A stretch of 64,000 nt of DNA from Taklimakanibacter deserti (GCA_003574785.1 QORU01000011.1:62001-126000), one strand, 5' to 3'; positions 43,323 to 52,207 are shown, counted from the stretch's first letter. The notes: generated from the letters alone by a model not told the origin. Numbers and translations: made by a program.

Positions 43323-44968
43323 GGCGCATGCTGCCTGAGCCAGTGGAGCGCCGGCGCGATCGCGGGCGGGGCGAGTCCGGCCTGCGCCAGGAGATCCGGA
43401 TCGCTCAGGTGATCGGCGGTTGTGCCATCGGCGATGATGCGGCCATGAGCGAGGATGACCGAGCGCGGGCAGAGTCTCAAGGCCAAATCCATGTCATGGG
43501 TGATGATGGCAACCGCATGGCCCGCTTGCGCCAGCCGCTCGATCAGCCTGACGACCATTTTGGCGCCCTTGGCATCGAGGCCCGCCGTCGGCTCATCGAG
43601 GACGAAGAGCGGCCATTGGCCCGCCGCGGTCAATGACGCGAGCGACAGGCGCCGCTTCTGGCCTTGCGACAATTCGAAGGGATGCTGATGCCGCAAAGAG
43701 GCGAGGTCGAACTCATGGAGAAGCTGGTCCACGCGCTGCTCCGTCCGGTCGAGGCCGCGCGGCAAAGCCGCCGCGATCTCGTCGCCGACCGACCCTGAGA
43801 TGAACTGGTTCTCCGGATTCTGGAAGGCGATGCCCGCAGGCCTGCCCTCGCGCCTGCCGGCCTTGAGCTTCAACAGGCCGGCGAGGCTCGCGCCCAGCGT
43901 CGATTTTCCCGCGCCATTGGCGCCCAATATGCCGAGGATTTCGCCAGCCTGGATGGCGAGCGAGATATCATCGAGCACAGTCGGTCCGTAAAGCGGCGCG
44001 CAATCGGCATGGACCAGCCGTGCCACCCTTTCACCCGCCGGTGCCAATGCGTTTCGCGCCACATGCTGCGCGACGAAGGTCTTGACCACCGGCATGGCCT
44101 TCTCGGCATCGACGCCGTCGAGCGCCGCCTTCAAGGTGAGCGGCGGGGCCTTTGGCGCAAGTCCGGCCTTCTCCAGCTCGCCGTCGAGGGCTACGGCCAG
44201 CGGCAACCAGACGCCAAGCTCCTCGAGCCGCGTGCGATGCGTCCGGAACACCGAAGCCGGTGGACCTTGGGCCAGGATCCGGCCCGATGCATCCAATATG
44301 ACGACACGGTCGAGCGAGGTGATGAGCCCGTCGAGCCGGTGATCGACCAGGAATACGCTGCGCTCCTCGTGCCGGTCCATCAGGAGGCGATGCAGGCGCG
44401 CCGCCACAGCCGGCGCCAGATGCGCCGTTGGCTCGTCCGCCACGAAGATCGGCGCTTCCTGCGCGAAGCAGGCGGCGAGCGCCACCAGTTGCTTCTCGCC
44501 GCCCGATAGAGTCGCCGAGCGGCGCCCCAGCCAATGCTCCGGCAGGTCGACGAGCCGCAAGGCTGCCCTCACGCGCGTGGCGATCTCATTCTCCGGAACC
44601 CCGCGATTTTCGAGCGCGAAGGCGATCTCGTCCTCGACGCGCATGCCGCACAAGGTCTCTTCCGCATTCTGGAAGAACCGCGCGATCTCCGACGCCCAAC
44701 CGGCCGGCGCGCGCGTCGCGACATCCTCGTCACCGAGCCGGATATCTCCCTGGCGTTCGGCCGGGATCGTCTGCGGCACGAGTCCATTGAGCGTGTTGAG
44801 CAGCGTCGACTTGCCGGAGCCTGAGCTGCCGAGGAGCAGAAGTCGCTCGCCGCGCTTCAGATCGAAACTGACGGGACCGACGGCATCGCGTTGCGCGTAA
44901 GGATACCGAACAACCACGTTTCGCCACGACGCGGCGACCTCGTTAGGCGCGCTGCAGCCTTCGGTCAT
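43316..44968 (-). CDS. ykoD: ECF transporter double ATPase (YkoD)
   Basis: 550 residues with two ABC ATPase domains. Domain 1: Walker A GSSGSGKST, signature LSGGEKQLVALAACF, Walker B IFVADEPTAHL. Domain 2: GANGAGKST, LSQGQKRRLSLASL, LFVLDEPTAGLDAKG. Such fused EcfA1A2 proteins are typical of YkoD. ATG 44968 overlaps ykoE by 26 bp, so translation is coupled. Cytosolic face of the importer. Confidence 0.93.
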   Translation of the reverse strand: MTEGCSAPNEVAASWRNVVVRYPYAQRDAVGPVSFDLKRGERLLLLGSSGSGKSTLLNTLNGLVPQTIPAERQGDIRLGDEDVATRAPAGWASEIARFFQNAEETLCGMRVEDEIAFALENRGVPENEIATRVRAALRLVDLPEHWLGRRSATLSGGEKQLVALAACFAQEAPIFVADEPTAHLAPAVAARLHRLLMDRHEERSVFLVDHRLDGLITSLDRVVILDASGRILAQGPPASVFRTHRTRLEELGVWLPLAVALDGELEKAGLAPKAPPLTLKAALDGVDAEKAMPVVKTFVAQHVARNALAPAGERVARLVHADCAPLYGPTVLDDISLAIQAGEILGILGANGAGKSTLGASLAGLLKLKAGRREGRPAGIAFQNPENQFISGSVGDEIAAALPRGLDRTEQRVDQLLHEFDLASLRHQHPFELSQGQKRRLSLASLTAAGQWPLFVLDEPTAGLDAKGAKMVVRLIERLAQAGHAVAIITHDMDLALRLCPRSVILAHGRIIADGTTADHLSDPDLLAQAGLAPPAIAPALHWLRQHAPC

Positions 44969-45527
44969 GGTCGATCGTGAGGCCGTTGAGGACACCGGTG
45001 CGATAGAGCGCCTCGACGATCACATGGCCGAGGAGCCCGCCGAGAAGCGCGCCGCTCAGGCAGCGCAAGGCGAACATGGCGATGAGGAGTCCGGGCGCCA
45101 GCGCGCCGTAGTTGAAGAGGACCCAGGTATAGACGAAGGAGAAGATCGCCGCCCCGATACCCGCCGCCATCAGCACCGGCAGGCGGTAGTTGCGCCAGCC
45201 TGTCGCTGCGAAGACGACCTCGGCGCCGGCCCCCTGGATGAAGCCCGAGAGCAGCAGCATGAGGCCGGCCGGGCTGCCGAGCAGGATCTCGGTCGCCGCC
45301 GCCAGCATTTCTGAGATGATGGCGACGCCGGGCTTCCTGATGATGGCGGCGGCGATGATCGAGACGATGAACCAGAAGCCCATCACCACATCCATGGTGA
45401 CGGCGCCGAAGATCGCCTGGGCGATGAGCCAGACCTGCACCCAGCCGAGATAGAGCACGCCGAAGACCGCGCCGAGCACGGCGACGATCAGGATTTCACG
45501 CAAGGACCAATGGAAGCGGCTGTTCAT
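44943..45527 (-). CDS. ykoE: ECF substrate-binding component (YkoE)
   Basis: 194 residues, strongly hydrophobic, five to six helices: REILIVAVLGAVFGVLYLGW, VVMGFWFIVSIIAAAII, SEMLAAATEILLGSPAGLMLLLSG. This pattern matches YkoE, the S component for the thiamine pyrimidine moiety. ATG 45527 preferred (GAGG 7 nt upstream) over GTG 45539. Lies between ykoF and ykoD under the TPP riboswitch. Confidence 0.9.
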   Translation of the reverse strand: MNSRFHWSLREILIVAVLGAVFGVLYLGWVQVWLIAQAIFGAVTMDVVMGFWFIVSIIAAAIIRKPGVAIISEMLAAATEILLGSPAGLMLLLSGFIQGAGAEVVFAATGWRNYRLPVLMAAGIGAAIFSFVYTWVLFNYGALAPGLLIAMFALRCLSGALLGGLLGHVIVEALYRTGVLNGLTIDHDRRLQRA

Positions 45528-45535
45528 GGCATACC

Positions 45536-46147
45536 TCACACTTTAGCGCTGGGGCTGTTGGCGGAGACGGTGAGATCGAGCGTCACATGGCCTTCTGGCG
45601 CCCCGAAGCGCAGGAACGCCTCGGCAAGCGTGGCGAAGACGGGACCGGCATCGCCCTTGAGCCTGGTGCAGAAATTCTTCGGCCGGTCGAACACGCCCGA
45701 GTTTTTCAGGAAATCGATGCAGCCATAGATCTCGTCCATATGGTGGCCGACACCGAGCGGATAAAGCGAGAACTGGGCCGCGATCGCCTGGCCCGTCCAC
45801 GGCGCCGCGGCAACGGCTTCGCGCGCCGCATCGATGCGGTCTGAGAGCGGCAAGGCCGAGCTCATATCGTTTTGCGGCGTGCAGATCGGATCGTCGGGCT
45901 CGCCCGGACAGCCGCGCGACACGGTCGCCGACAGCACGCAATGCGCGCCGGTTTGCGCCGCGGCGACGAAGAGGTCGCGCATCGCCGGAAAGAGCTGTTC
46001 CGGCGGACCTACGATCAGTGTGGAGACATCGTCGGTCTCGATGCGGAAATGCGGCCGATAGGGGTCGAGCGCCTTGATGGCGCCGAGGATGATGCCGATG
46101 AAATCATCGGACATGGGATAGAGGGAAATCTGTGCGCCGGAAAACAT
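45536..46147 (-). CDS. ykoF: Thiamine/HMP-binding protein YkoF
   Basis: 203 residues with two YkoF-type ferredoxin-like halves, each starting with a QxSLYPL/M strand: AQISLYPMSDDFIGIILGAI and AAQFSLYPLGVGHHMDEIYG. The B. subtilis homologue binds thiamine or its pyrimidine and is encoded with the ykoEDC importer. The repeated internal strand shows the duplication. First gene after the riboswitch. ATG 46147 preferred to GTG 46153. Confidence 0.9.
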   Translation of the reverse strand: MFSGAQISLYPMSDDFIGIILGAIKALDPYRPHFRIETDDVSTLIVGPPEQLFPAMRDLFVAAAQTGAHCVLSATVSRGCPGEPDDPICTPQNDMSSALPLSDRIDAAREAVAAAPWTGQAIAAQFSLYPLGVGHHMDEIYGCIDFLKNSGVFDRPKNFCTRLKGDAGPVFATLAEAFLRFGAPEGHVTLDLTVSANSPSAKV

Positions 46148-46151
46148 CGTC

Positions 46152-46242
46152 ACCTCGCTCCGCTGGTATTATCCAGATCAGCTTGAGGGTCCGCGAACAT
46201 GTCGTCCGCATCTCAGCCCCGGCGTTACGGAGCACCCCTGTG
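46152..46242 (-). ncRNA. TPP riboswitch (THI element)
   Basis: On the minus strand, the hallmark conserved blocks occur in order: GGGGTGCTCC (P1/P2 start), GGCTGAGATG (pyrimidine-sensing core), GACCCTC, and CTGATCTGGATAATACCAGCGGAG (pyrophosphate helix P4/P5 and P1). It ends 5 bases before the ykoF ATG, so the expression platform likely hides the ribosome-binding site, shutting off import when TPP is abundant. Confidence 0.95.
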
Positions 46243-46297
46243 GAATGACGCCTTTTAGTCCCGATCGCTTCTCTTACGCAAGCCGGAAATGCATGAG

Positions 46298-47434
46298 CTA
46301 TGCGATATGCTGGAGTGCGCCGGCCGCATCGAGACGCCTGATGTCGCCCGGCCTGACCGGAACACCCCTATGCGCCGAGGCGATGGCGGCGAAGGCCAGA
46401 GCGAGGCTCGCGAGATTGCCACGCCCCCCGTTCAGCGGCTCGCGTCCGTCCTCGATGGCGCAAATGAGCTCAGCCATCGCGCCATGGAAGCCGTCATTGA
46501 ACCAGCTCCCCGTGAGGCTGGGCGCGGCGACCCCGGCTTCGGTGTAGAGCTCGACCTTCTGCTCGCCGAGATTGGGCCCGACGCTCAGAAGGCTGCCCTT
46601 CGTGCCGGCGACATAGGTGCGGTCCTGCGGCCCGTAAGGTGTTGCGCCATCGAAGATGAGCGAGGCCTGGCCCTTGTCGAACTGGACCAGAGCCGAGGCC
46701 AGGAGCGGCGGCTTGACCTCTTGCCCCGCCGCCTGTCCGCGCAAGGCGAAGACCGAGCGCGCGCCATCGCCGATCAGGCTCGCGAGGAAGTCGAACCAGT
46801 GGATGGCGAAATCATAGAAGACGAGATCGTCGATCGCCTCGAAGGGCGTTCCCTTGATCCAGCCATGGTTCCAGTGGATGGCCACATGGCAGGAGATGAG
46901 ATCGCCGATGAGGCCGGCGCGCACGGCTTCCCGCATATAGGAGAGATGCGGCGCCCAGCGGCCATTCTGGTTGACGGCGAGCTTGACGCCCTCATCGTCG
47001 GCGAGCCGGACCAGGCGCCAGCCCTGGTCGAGATCGAGCACGAAAGGCTTCTGCGACAGCACATGCTTTCCCGCACCGAGCGCTGATTCGATCATGCCAT
47101 AGCGCTCGCGCGGATGGGTGGTGATGTCGACGATGTCGATATCGGGCCGCCTGAGGATTTGGGCGAAATCGCTCGTCGCCTCGGCTTCGGGAAAATACTG
47201 ATCGCGCCGCGCCTCGGCCTTGCTGAGCGTGCGGTTGCAGATGACGCGGACATCGAGTCCCGCTTTGCGATAGGCATCGAGATGGGCGAAGGAGATGCCG
47301 CCGGCCCCGATGAGCGCAATCCCCGGCCTGTAGCTCCTCGCGCGCGGCGGCCGATAGGGAAGCTCCGGCGCCGCGACGATTTTCACGGGCGCGGTTGCCA
47401 GCGCATAGGCGTCTTCGCTGGGGGTTTCGCTCAT
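46298..47434 (-). CDS. Gfo/Idh/MocA-family oxidoreductase
   Basis: 378 residues. N-terminal NAD(P) Rossmann domain from about residue 38: GIALIGAGGISFAHLDAYRK, ADVRVICNRTLSKAE-like strand, DIVDITTHPRERYGMIE, and the EKP-like motif as SQKPFVLDLDQ (lysine of the cofactor-binding KP pair). C-terminal sheet domain follows. Starts ATGA-overlapped with the next Gfo/Idh gene. Inositol-, sugar- or aminocyclitol dehydrogenase is likely. It is the last gene of the leftward desaturase/Rieske operon. Confidence 0.9.
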   Translation of the reverse strand: MSETPSEDAYALATAPVKIVAAPELPYRPPRARSYRPGIALIGAGGISFAHLDAYRKAGLDVRVICNRTLSKAEARRDQYFPEAEATSDFAQILRRPDIDIVDITTHPRERYGMIESALGAGKHVLSQKPFVLDLDQGWRLVRLADDEGVKLAVNQNGRWAPHLSYMREAVRAGLIGDLISCHVAIHWNHGWIKGTPFEAIDDLVFYDFAIHWFDFLASLIGDGARSVFALRGQAAGQEVKPPLLASALVQFDKGQASLIFDGATPYGPQDRTYVAGTKGSLLSVGPNLGEQKVELYTEAGVAAPSLTGSWFNDGFHGAMAELICAIEDGREPLNGGRGNLASLALAFAAIASAHRGVPVRPGDIRRLDAAGALQHIA

Positions 47435-48507
47435 GGCAGGAGCGCCACGGTGCGTTTCTCGCGCGCCGAGAGCACGGCGCTGTCGGTGATCTGCTGGCCG
47501 ATGCGGGACAAAGCCGGCGACAAAGGTCCGGTGACTTCCCTGTCATTGGCGATGCAGTCGAGCATATATTCGATCGGCGCCCGCCGGCCCGCCGGCAGCA
47601 CGTCCGCCGCGACCGCCCGATGCGCCGGCTGCTCGCGCGTCTGGATGGTGACGATGGGCTCGTAGTCATAGCTCGACAGCGTGCCGTTGGTCCCCATCAC
47701 GACGAAGCCGCATTTGGGCTGCGGCTGCTGCGTCCAGGGATCGGAGAAGGTGCCCCAGCGCGTCTCGAATTTCGACAGGCCGCGCACATAGCGGCAGACG
47801 GTGACCGAATGCTGGTCGACCTCGATGCCGGGCGTCTCGTCGACGACGCTGGTGACCTCGATCGGCTGGTCGCCATCGAGGAACCAGGTGCCGAGCGTCA
47901 CGCCATAGCCCAGATAATCGAGCAGGCTGCCGCCGCCCGAGGCGCGCTTGTACCACCACGACTCTGGCTTCGCCGCCTCCACCTCTTCGGCCGTCACCTC
48001 GACCTTGTCGGCGAGGTGATAGAGCGGCCCGCGATTGCCGTCATAGTAATGCACCTCGACGACACTGCCGATGGCGCCCTCATCGATCAGCCGCTTGGTG
48101 GTGACATGGCACGGATACCAGGCGAGCGGCCAGTTGATGGCAAGCTTCCGTCCGGCCGCTTTCATCGCCTGGATCATGCGGTCGGCTTCCGCGATCGAGG
48201 CCGCGAAGGGCTTCTCCACCAGCACATGGACCTTGTGCTTCGCCACCCTTTCGACGTGATCGGCATGCGCCGCGGTCGCAGCACAGATGACGGCGAGATC
48301 GGGATTGCTCTTCTCGAGACACTCGTCGAGATCGGTGAACACCCGGTCGTCGGGGATGTTGAAATTGGCGATCGCCGATGCCATGCGCCCGGGCGTCGGG
48401 TCATAGATGCCGGCGATCTCCGCATCGGGATGGTTGAACACTTCTCTCAACAGGTCGCCCATATGCATATGGTCGAAATTGATTCCCGCCACGCGCCATC
48501 TGGTCAT
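47431..48507 (-). CDS. Gfo/Idh/MocA-family oxidoreductase
   Basis: 358 residues. Rossmann start RWRVAGINFDHMHMGDLLRE (unusual: G-I-N-F-D instead of GxGxxG), AAHADHVERVAKHKVHVLVE then EKPFAASIAEADRM with the conserved Lys-Pro, and WPLAWYPCHVTTKRLIDEG. The loss of the glycine-rich loop suggests a cofactor or partner different from the second copy. ATG 48507 has GGAGG upstream. Two adjacent members may oxidise successive positions of one cyclitol-like substrate. Confidence 0.88.
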   Translation of the reverse strand: MTRWRVAGINFDHMHMGDLLREVFNHPDAEIAGIYDPTPGRMASAIANFNIPDDRVFTDLDECLEKSNPDLAVICAATAAHADHVERVAKHKVHVLVEKPFAASIAEADRMIQAMKAAGRKLAINWPLAWYPCHVTTKRLIDEGAIGSVVEVHYYDGNRGPLYHLADKVEVTAEEVEAAKPESWWYKRASGGGSLLDYLGYGVTLGTWFLDGDQPIEVTSVVDETPGIEVDQHSVTVCRYVRGLSKFETRWGTFSDPWTQQPQPKCGFVVMGTNGTLSSYDYEPIVTIQTREQPAHRAVAADVLPAGRRAPIEYMLDCIANDREVTGPLSPALSRIGQQITDSAVLSAREKRTVALLP

Positions 48508-48551
48508 ATCGTCCTCCCTTCCCCTCATTCTGCACGCCAGACGGCGCAGAC

Positions 48552-49361
48552 TCAAATCTCCGGAATCTTCCCAAGCTCCTCCATGAAGCGGCTGAATTCT
48601 CCGGAATTCATGGCAACCAGATGCTTCTCCGCCGGGAAGGCGCCGCTTCCGACGTCATGCGCATATTCGCGGAAAGCCGATACCCGCTCTTGCTGCAGGC
48701 GCCGGTTCTCGCCGAGGAAGTCGCGATAGACCTTGGAATGACGCGGATAATGTCCGTCATGGCTGCCGAGCACATCCATGGCGAAGAGATATTGCGCGTC
48801 GCATTTCCCGCCGGCGCCCATCGATATCATGAGCAGCCGGGTGCGCCGCGAGATCGCTTCCGCCACGTCGGGCGGCACCACCTCGATCTCGGCGGCGAAG
48901 GCACCCGCTTCTTCGAGCGCCTTGGTCTGCCGCCACACTTCCAAGGCCTGTTCACAGCTCTTGCCCACTGCCCGGAATCCGCCTGTCCAGGTGCGCCGCG
49001 ACGGGATGAGGCCGACATGGCCGACGACCGGAATGCCCTCATCGCGCAGCCGCCTGACGATGGCGAGGCTCGCCCCGCAATAGACCGCATTGGCGCCGAG
49101 CTTGAGGAACCGGAAGGCGGCGCGCAGATAGTCTTCCTCGGTCACATAGAGTCCGGGCTCGAGGCCGGCGACGGCAAAGGGTGTCGGACACACAGCGCGA
49201 AACCTCGGCTGCTCGATGATCTCGGGCGGCACTGAAAGCATGTCGATGCCGGCGAGGCTTGCCGCTTCCGCTTCATCGAGCGATTCGACCCTGAGCTTGC
49301 TGAGCTGCCGCTTGCCCTTGAGCGCAAGGAGATCGGCGACGGTGGCCTGTGCGGATTTCAT
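48552..49361 (-). CDS. Divergent PanB-like (ketopantoate hydroxymethyltransferase) protein
   Basis: 269 residues, PanB TIM barrel. Matches PanB in GIPVVGHVGLIPSRRTWTGG (109-128), EAGAFAAEIEVVPPDVAEAI (151-170) and SMGAGGKCDAQYLFAMDVLG (180-199). However, the metal ligands of PanB appear lost: the GDS motif reads SVPPE (43-47), the ADMPF motif reads AVCPTPF (56-62), and the AVKLEGG Glu reads AVYCGAS. The catalytic-type Glu before VPP is retained. ATG 49361 chosen. A true PanB role is doubtful; in this oxidase operon a one-carbon or related TIM-barrel function is possible. Confidence 0.8.
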   Translation of the reverse strand: MKSAQATVADLLALKGKRQLSKLRVESLDEAEAASLAGIDMLSVPPEIIEQPRFRAVCPTPFAVAGLEPGLYVTEEDYLRAAFRFLKLGANAVYCGASLAIVRRLRDEGIPVVGHVGLIPSRRTWTGGFRAVGKSCEQALEVWRQTKALEEAGAFAAEIEVVPPDVAEAISRRTRLLMISMGAGGKCDAQYLFAMDVLGSHDGHYPRHSKVYRDFLGENRRLQQERVSAFREYAHDVGSGAFPAEKHLVAMNSGEFSRFMEELGKIPEI

Positions 49362-49371
49362 GAGGTCCTTC

Positions 49372-50598
49372 CTAGGCGGCGAGCAGGGATTTGAGCCGAT
49401 AGGACGGTTCGGCAAGGACTTGCGGATCCGGCCGGCACTGCCTCGCGATGAGCAGCTCGGCGATCTTGATGTCCTTGGCGATCGCGCCCACAGGCCCTAT
49501 TGCGCTGGCGGCGACGAGCTTTCCCGTGGCGTCGAGATGGAAATTGAGCACCGCATCCGGCACGGCGCGCGCGATCGTCGTCGCACCGCTGTCGGGCAGA
49601 CCGGCAATCTGCAGGCAGATTTCATATTGATCCGACCAGAACCACGGCACCGCCGTCTGGCTCAACTGCTGGTCCAGCATGTTGCGGGCCGCGAGCGCCC
49701 CTTGCTCCAGCGCATTGCGCCAGGATTCGAGCCTGAGGCGCCGGCCGCCGAACAGCGGATGCGTCGCGGCGGCGCAATCTCCCGCGGCGAAGATCATCTC
49801 ATCGCTGGTGCGAAGGCAGGCATCGGTCGCGATCCCATTGTCGATCGCGAGGCCCGCCTGCTCGGCAAGCGCAATATCGGGACGAGCGCCGACGCCGGCG
49901 ATCACGATGTCGCCGGCGATCGTTTCACCAGTCGATAATGTCACCTTGCCGTCCAGACCGATCTTCTCGACCGCGACACCGAAATGGAAGACGACGCCGG
50001 CGGCGCGATGCCTGGCCTCGACGATGGCGGCGATGTCGGCCGGCACGTTCCGCGACAGGAGCCGTGGCGCAAGCTCGATCACGGTGACAAAGGCGCCGCG
50101 CTGCACGGCGCTTGCCGCAAGCTCGAGGCCGATGAAGCCGCCGCCGATGATGGTCACGCGACTGCCTTTCGTGAGATCCGCGCGCAACCGCAGCGCATCC
50201 CCATGATGGCGCAAGGTGAGCGCCGCCGCGCCGCCCGGGACGGTGAGCGGCCGGGCTTGCGCCCCGGTCGCGAGCAGCAGCCGGTGATAGGGAACGGTCG
50301 CACCGTCATCGAGACGGATCGTGCGATCTGTCCGCTCGATGGCGACCGCGCGGCGCGACCGGCGATGGTCGATCGCCAGCTCTTGGAAGCGCGCCGCATC
50401 CGCATTGCACTGGCAGGCCTCCGGACCATCATCGGTCAGGAAGGTTTTCGACAGAGGCGGGCGTTCATAGGGCGCATGCTCTTCCGCGCCGATGAGCGTG
50501 ATGGCGCCCGTCCAGCCCTGCTCGCGCAAGGCGACCGCGGCCCTGCCGCCGCATTCCCCTGCCCCGATGATGACCATGCCGCGATCCGACACGTTCAA
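49372..50598 (-). CDS. Rieske-type ferredoxin reductase (MocF/BphA4-like)
   Basis: 408 residues. FAD/NAD(P)H reductase of the oxygenase-coupled family: FAD motif MVIIGAGECGGRAAVALREQ, APYERPPLSKTFL, second NAD-binding fold SRVTIIGGGFIGLELAASAV, AGDCAAATHPLFGGRRLRLESW. Transfers electrons from NAD(P)H to the Rieske ferredoxin encoded just upstream. TTG 50598 is the nominal start, only 3 bp after the ferredoxin stop; ATG 50577 is the alternative. Confidence 0.9.
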   Translation of the reverse strand: MNVSDRGMVIIGAGECGGRAAVALREQGWTGAITLIGAEEHAPYERPPLSKTFLTDDGPEACQCNADAARFQELAIDHRRSRRAVAIERTDRTIRLDDGATVPYHRLLLATGAQARPLTVPGGAAALTLRHHGDALRLRADLTKGSRVTIIGGGFIGLELAASAVQRGAFVTVIELAPRLLSRNVPADIAAIVEARHRAAGVVFHFGVAVEKIGLDGKVTLSTGETIAGDIVIAGVGARPDIALAEQAGLAIDNGIATDACLRTSDEMIFAAGDCAAATHPLFGGRRLRLESWRNALEQGALAARNMLDQQLSQTAVPWFWSDQYEICLQIAGLPDSGATTIARAVPDAVLNFHLDATGKLVAASAIGPVGAIAKDIKIAELLIARQCRPDPQVLAEPSYRLKSLLAA

Positions 50599-50601
50599 GT
50601 C

Positions 50602-50919
50602 TCAGCCGAGCTTGATGAAGAGCCGGCCGCCATCGACCTTCACCGGATAGGTGGCGAGATCGACGCAGACCGGCGCGCCCTTGGCCTTGCCGGTGGTGTA
50701 GTCGAAGCGGCCATTGTGCTTCGGGCATTCGATGATCGTGCCCATCACCAGCCCGCCTGAAAGATGCACTTTCTCATGCGTGCACAGACCGTCGGTGGCG
50801 AAGTAGCGGTCGTCCTCGGTGCGGTAGACGGCGAAGGTGCGCCCGTCATGATCGAAGCGGACGACATCCTCCGGGTCAATGTCCTCGGCGCTGCCAGCAT
50901 CGATCCATTGATCTCCCAT
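50602..50919 (-). CDS. Rieske [2Fe-2S] ferredoxin (MocE-like)
   Basis: 105 residues, a stand-alone Rieske ferredoxin. Cluster ligands Cys46-x-His48 and Cys65-x2-His68 (LCTHEKVHLSGG, ECPKHNGRFDYTTG). Electron carrier between the reductase and the di-iron desaturase-like protein encoded immediately upstream. ATG 50919 follows the desaturase stop after 8 bp; GTG 50931 is an alternative overlapping it. Confidence 0.92.
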   Translation of the reverse strand: MGDQWIDAGSAEDIDPEDVVRFDHDGRTFAVYRTEDDRYFATDGLCTHEKVHLSGGLVMGTIIECPKHNGRFDYTTGKAKGAPVCVDLATYPVKVDGGRLFIKLG

Positions 50920-50927
50920 GATGAATG

Positions 50928-52007
50928 TCACTCCGCAGGTCTCAGCACGGTGCCGAAATTATAGGGAACGGACTTGGCGCCGGACGGCAATTGCCGCACC
51001 ACGTGATATTGGGGCTCGCGGATCTGCCGCAGGATGGTGGGGATGATCTCGCGATAGGCGGCGATGGTGCTCGGATAAGGTGCCGGGCAATCGTCTTTGA
51101 TCGCGTCGTGCAATTTGGGCAGCGCATGATAGGGCACCATCGGGAACATGTGATGCTCGACATGGTAGTTCATGTTCCAATAGAGGAAGCGGAACAGCGG
51201 GTTCATATAGACGGTGCGCGTATTGAGCCGATGGTCGAGCACGTCCTCGGCAAGGCCCGCATGCTGGGTCAGGCCGAAGAAGATGGTCATGAAGCCGCCA
51301 TAGAAGGTCGGAAGCCCGACCAGCATTGCCGGCAGGAGGCTTCCCATCCACAAACAGGCCGCGATGACGGCGGCAAAGATGGCGAGATAGATGCGCGCCA
51401 CGAGAGTGACCTTCCAGCGCTCCATCTCGGGGATGAAGGTTTGCTCCTCGGCGGTGAGGCGCCCCGCCGCATGGATGAACAGATGCCGGATGGTGCGCAG
51501 GCTGCTCTTGATGGCGAAGACATTGAGCAGGAGCCCCGTCACGTCGGGCGGGCGCGGCACGGCGATCTCCGGATCGCGCCCGACGATGATCGTGTCGGTG
51601 TGATGGCGCGTATGGCTCCAGCGCCACACCGTCGGCTCGCGCAGGATCATGAAGCTCGCAATGTGATAGACGACGTCGTTCATCCAGCGCGTCTTGAAGG
51701 CCGTGCCATGTCCAGCCTCATGCCAGCGGCTGTCGCTCGATGAGCCATAGAGGACGCCATAGACAAGGAAGAACGGCACGGCCCACCAGCTGCCCCAGAA
51801 ATAAACGCCCCCGGCCGCGGACGAAAGCAAAGCCGCAAACCATATCACCGTGTCGCGCAAAGCCGGTCCGTCGGACCGCTTCATCAATTCCTTGAGCGCC
51901 TTGCGCGGGATCGGACAGGCATACCATTCGGCCGCCGACAGGCCGTTTTCCTCAGCCAGTGCCGAATCCCTGCCGATCAGGCTGTAATCGCGTGCTGAGG
52001 GTGTCAT
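50928..52007 (-). CDS. Fatty-acid-desaturase-family di-iron oxygenase (MocD-like)
   Basis: 359 residues, membrane di-iron enzyme. Three histidine boxes: H96EAGH (WHEAGHG), H132TRHH (SHTRHHTD) and H282VEHH (NYHVEHHMFP); membrane segments at about 50-88 and 203-248. Together with the Rieske ferredoxin and reductase next to it, this is the gene order of rhizobial mocDEF, which demethylates rhizopine (3-O-methyl-scyllo-inosamine). An O-demethylase or hydroxylase acting on a methylated sugar or cyclitol is a reasonable inference. I chose ATG 52007, since longer starts (52073, 52106) would run over the operator repeats. GAGG lies 6 nt upstream. Confidence 0.87.
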   Translation of the reverse strand: MTPSARDYSLIGRDSALAEENGLSAAEWYACPIPRKALKELMKRSDGPALRDTVIWFAALLSSAAGGVYFWGSWWAVPFFLVYGVLYGSSSDSRWHEAGHGTAFKTRWMNDVVYHIASFMILREPTVWRWSHTRHHTDTIIVGRDPEIAVPRPPDVTGLLLNVFAIKSSLRTIRHLFIHAAGRLTAEEQTFIPEMERWKVTLVARIYLAIFAAVIAACLWMGSLLPAMLVGLPTFYGGFMTIFFGLTQHAGLAEDVLDHRLNTRTVYMNPLFRFLYWNMNYHVEHHMFPMVPYHALPKLHDAIKDDCPAPYPSTIAAYREIIPTILRQIREPQYHVVRQLPSGAKSVPYNFGTVLRPAE

Positions 52008-52054
52008 CGGCACCTCATTCACCCTTGTGGTCCGCCCCCGGACCCGCTCTATGA

Positions 52055-52080
52055 CATCATTTTGATGCGTCATTTTGAGG
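52055..52080. promoter_or_regulatory. Tandem LacI operators before the desaturase operon
   Basis: CATCATTTTGATG (52055-52067), a palindrome with TTT centre, followed directly by CGTCATTTTGAGG (52068-52080). Both match the pattern YRTCATTTTGAYG also seen before lacI and before the transporter. They lie 48-73 bp upstream of the desaturase ATG. Confidence 0.65.
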
Positions 52081-52137
52081 ATAGCATTCGAATTGGGCAG
52101 GTTCAAGGGACATTACGACCAATCAGCCCGGATAAAA

Positions 52138-52150
52138 CCTCATTTTGAGG
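52138..52150. promoter_or_regulatory. LacI operator before lacI
   Basis: CCTCATTTTGAGG, perfect inverted repeat CCTCA-ttt-TGAGG, 57 bp before the TTG start of the LacI gene. Suits autoregulation and coordination with the divergent operon. Confidence 0.65.
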
Positions 52151-52207
52151 TTTTTCTTGACCATTGTCCTATCACCCCGCTAGCTTCAGCGAATCGAAAG
52201 GACCGCC

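Noticed and set aside
52008..52106. Longer start for the desaturase-like protein (ATG 52073 or 52106)
   Set aside because: It would place the operator palindromes inside the coding region; ATG 52007 has a better ribosome-binding site.
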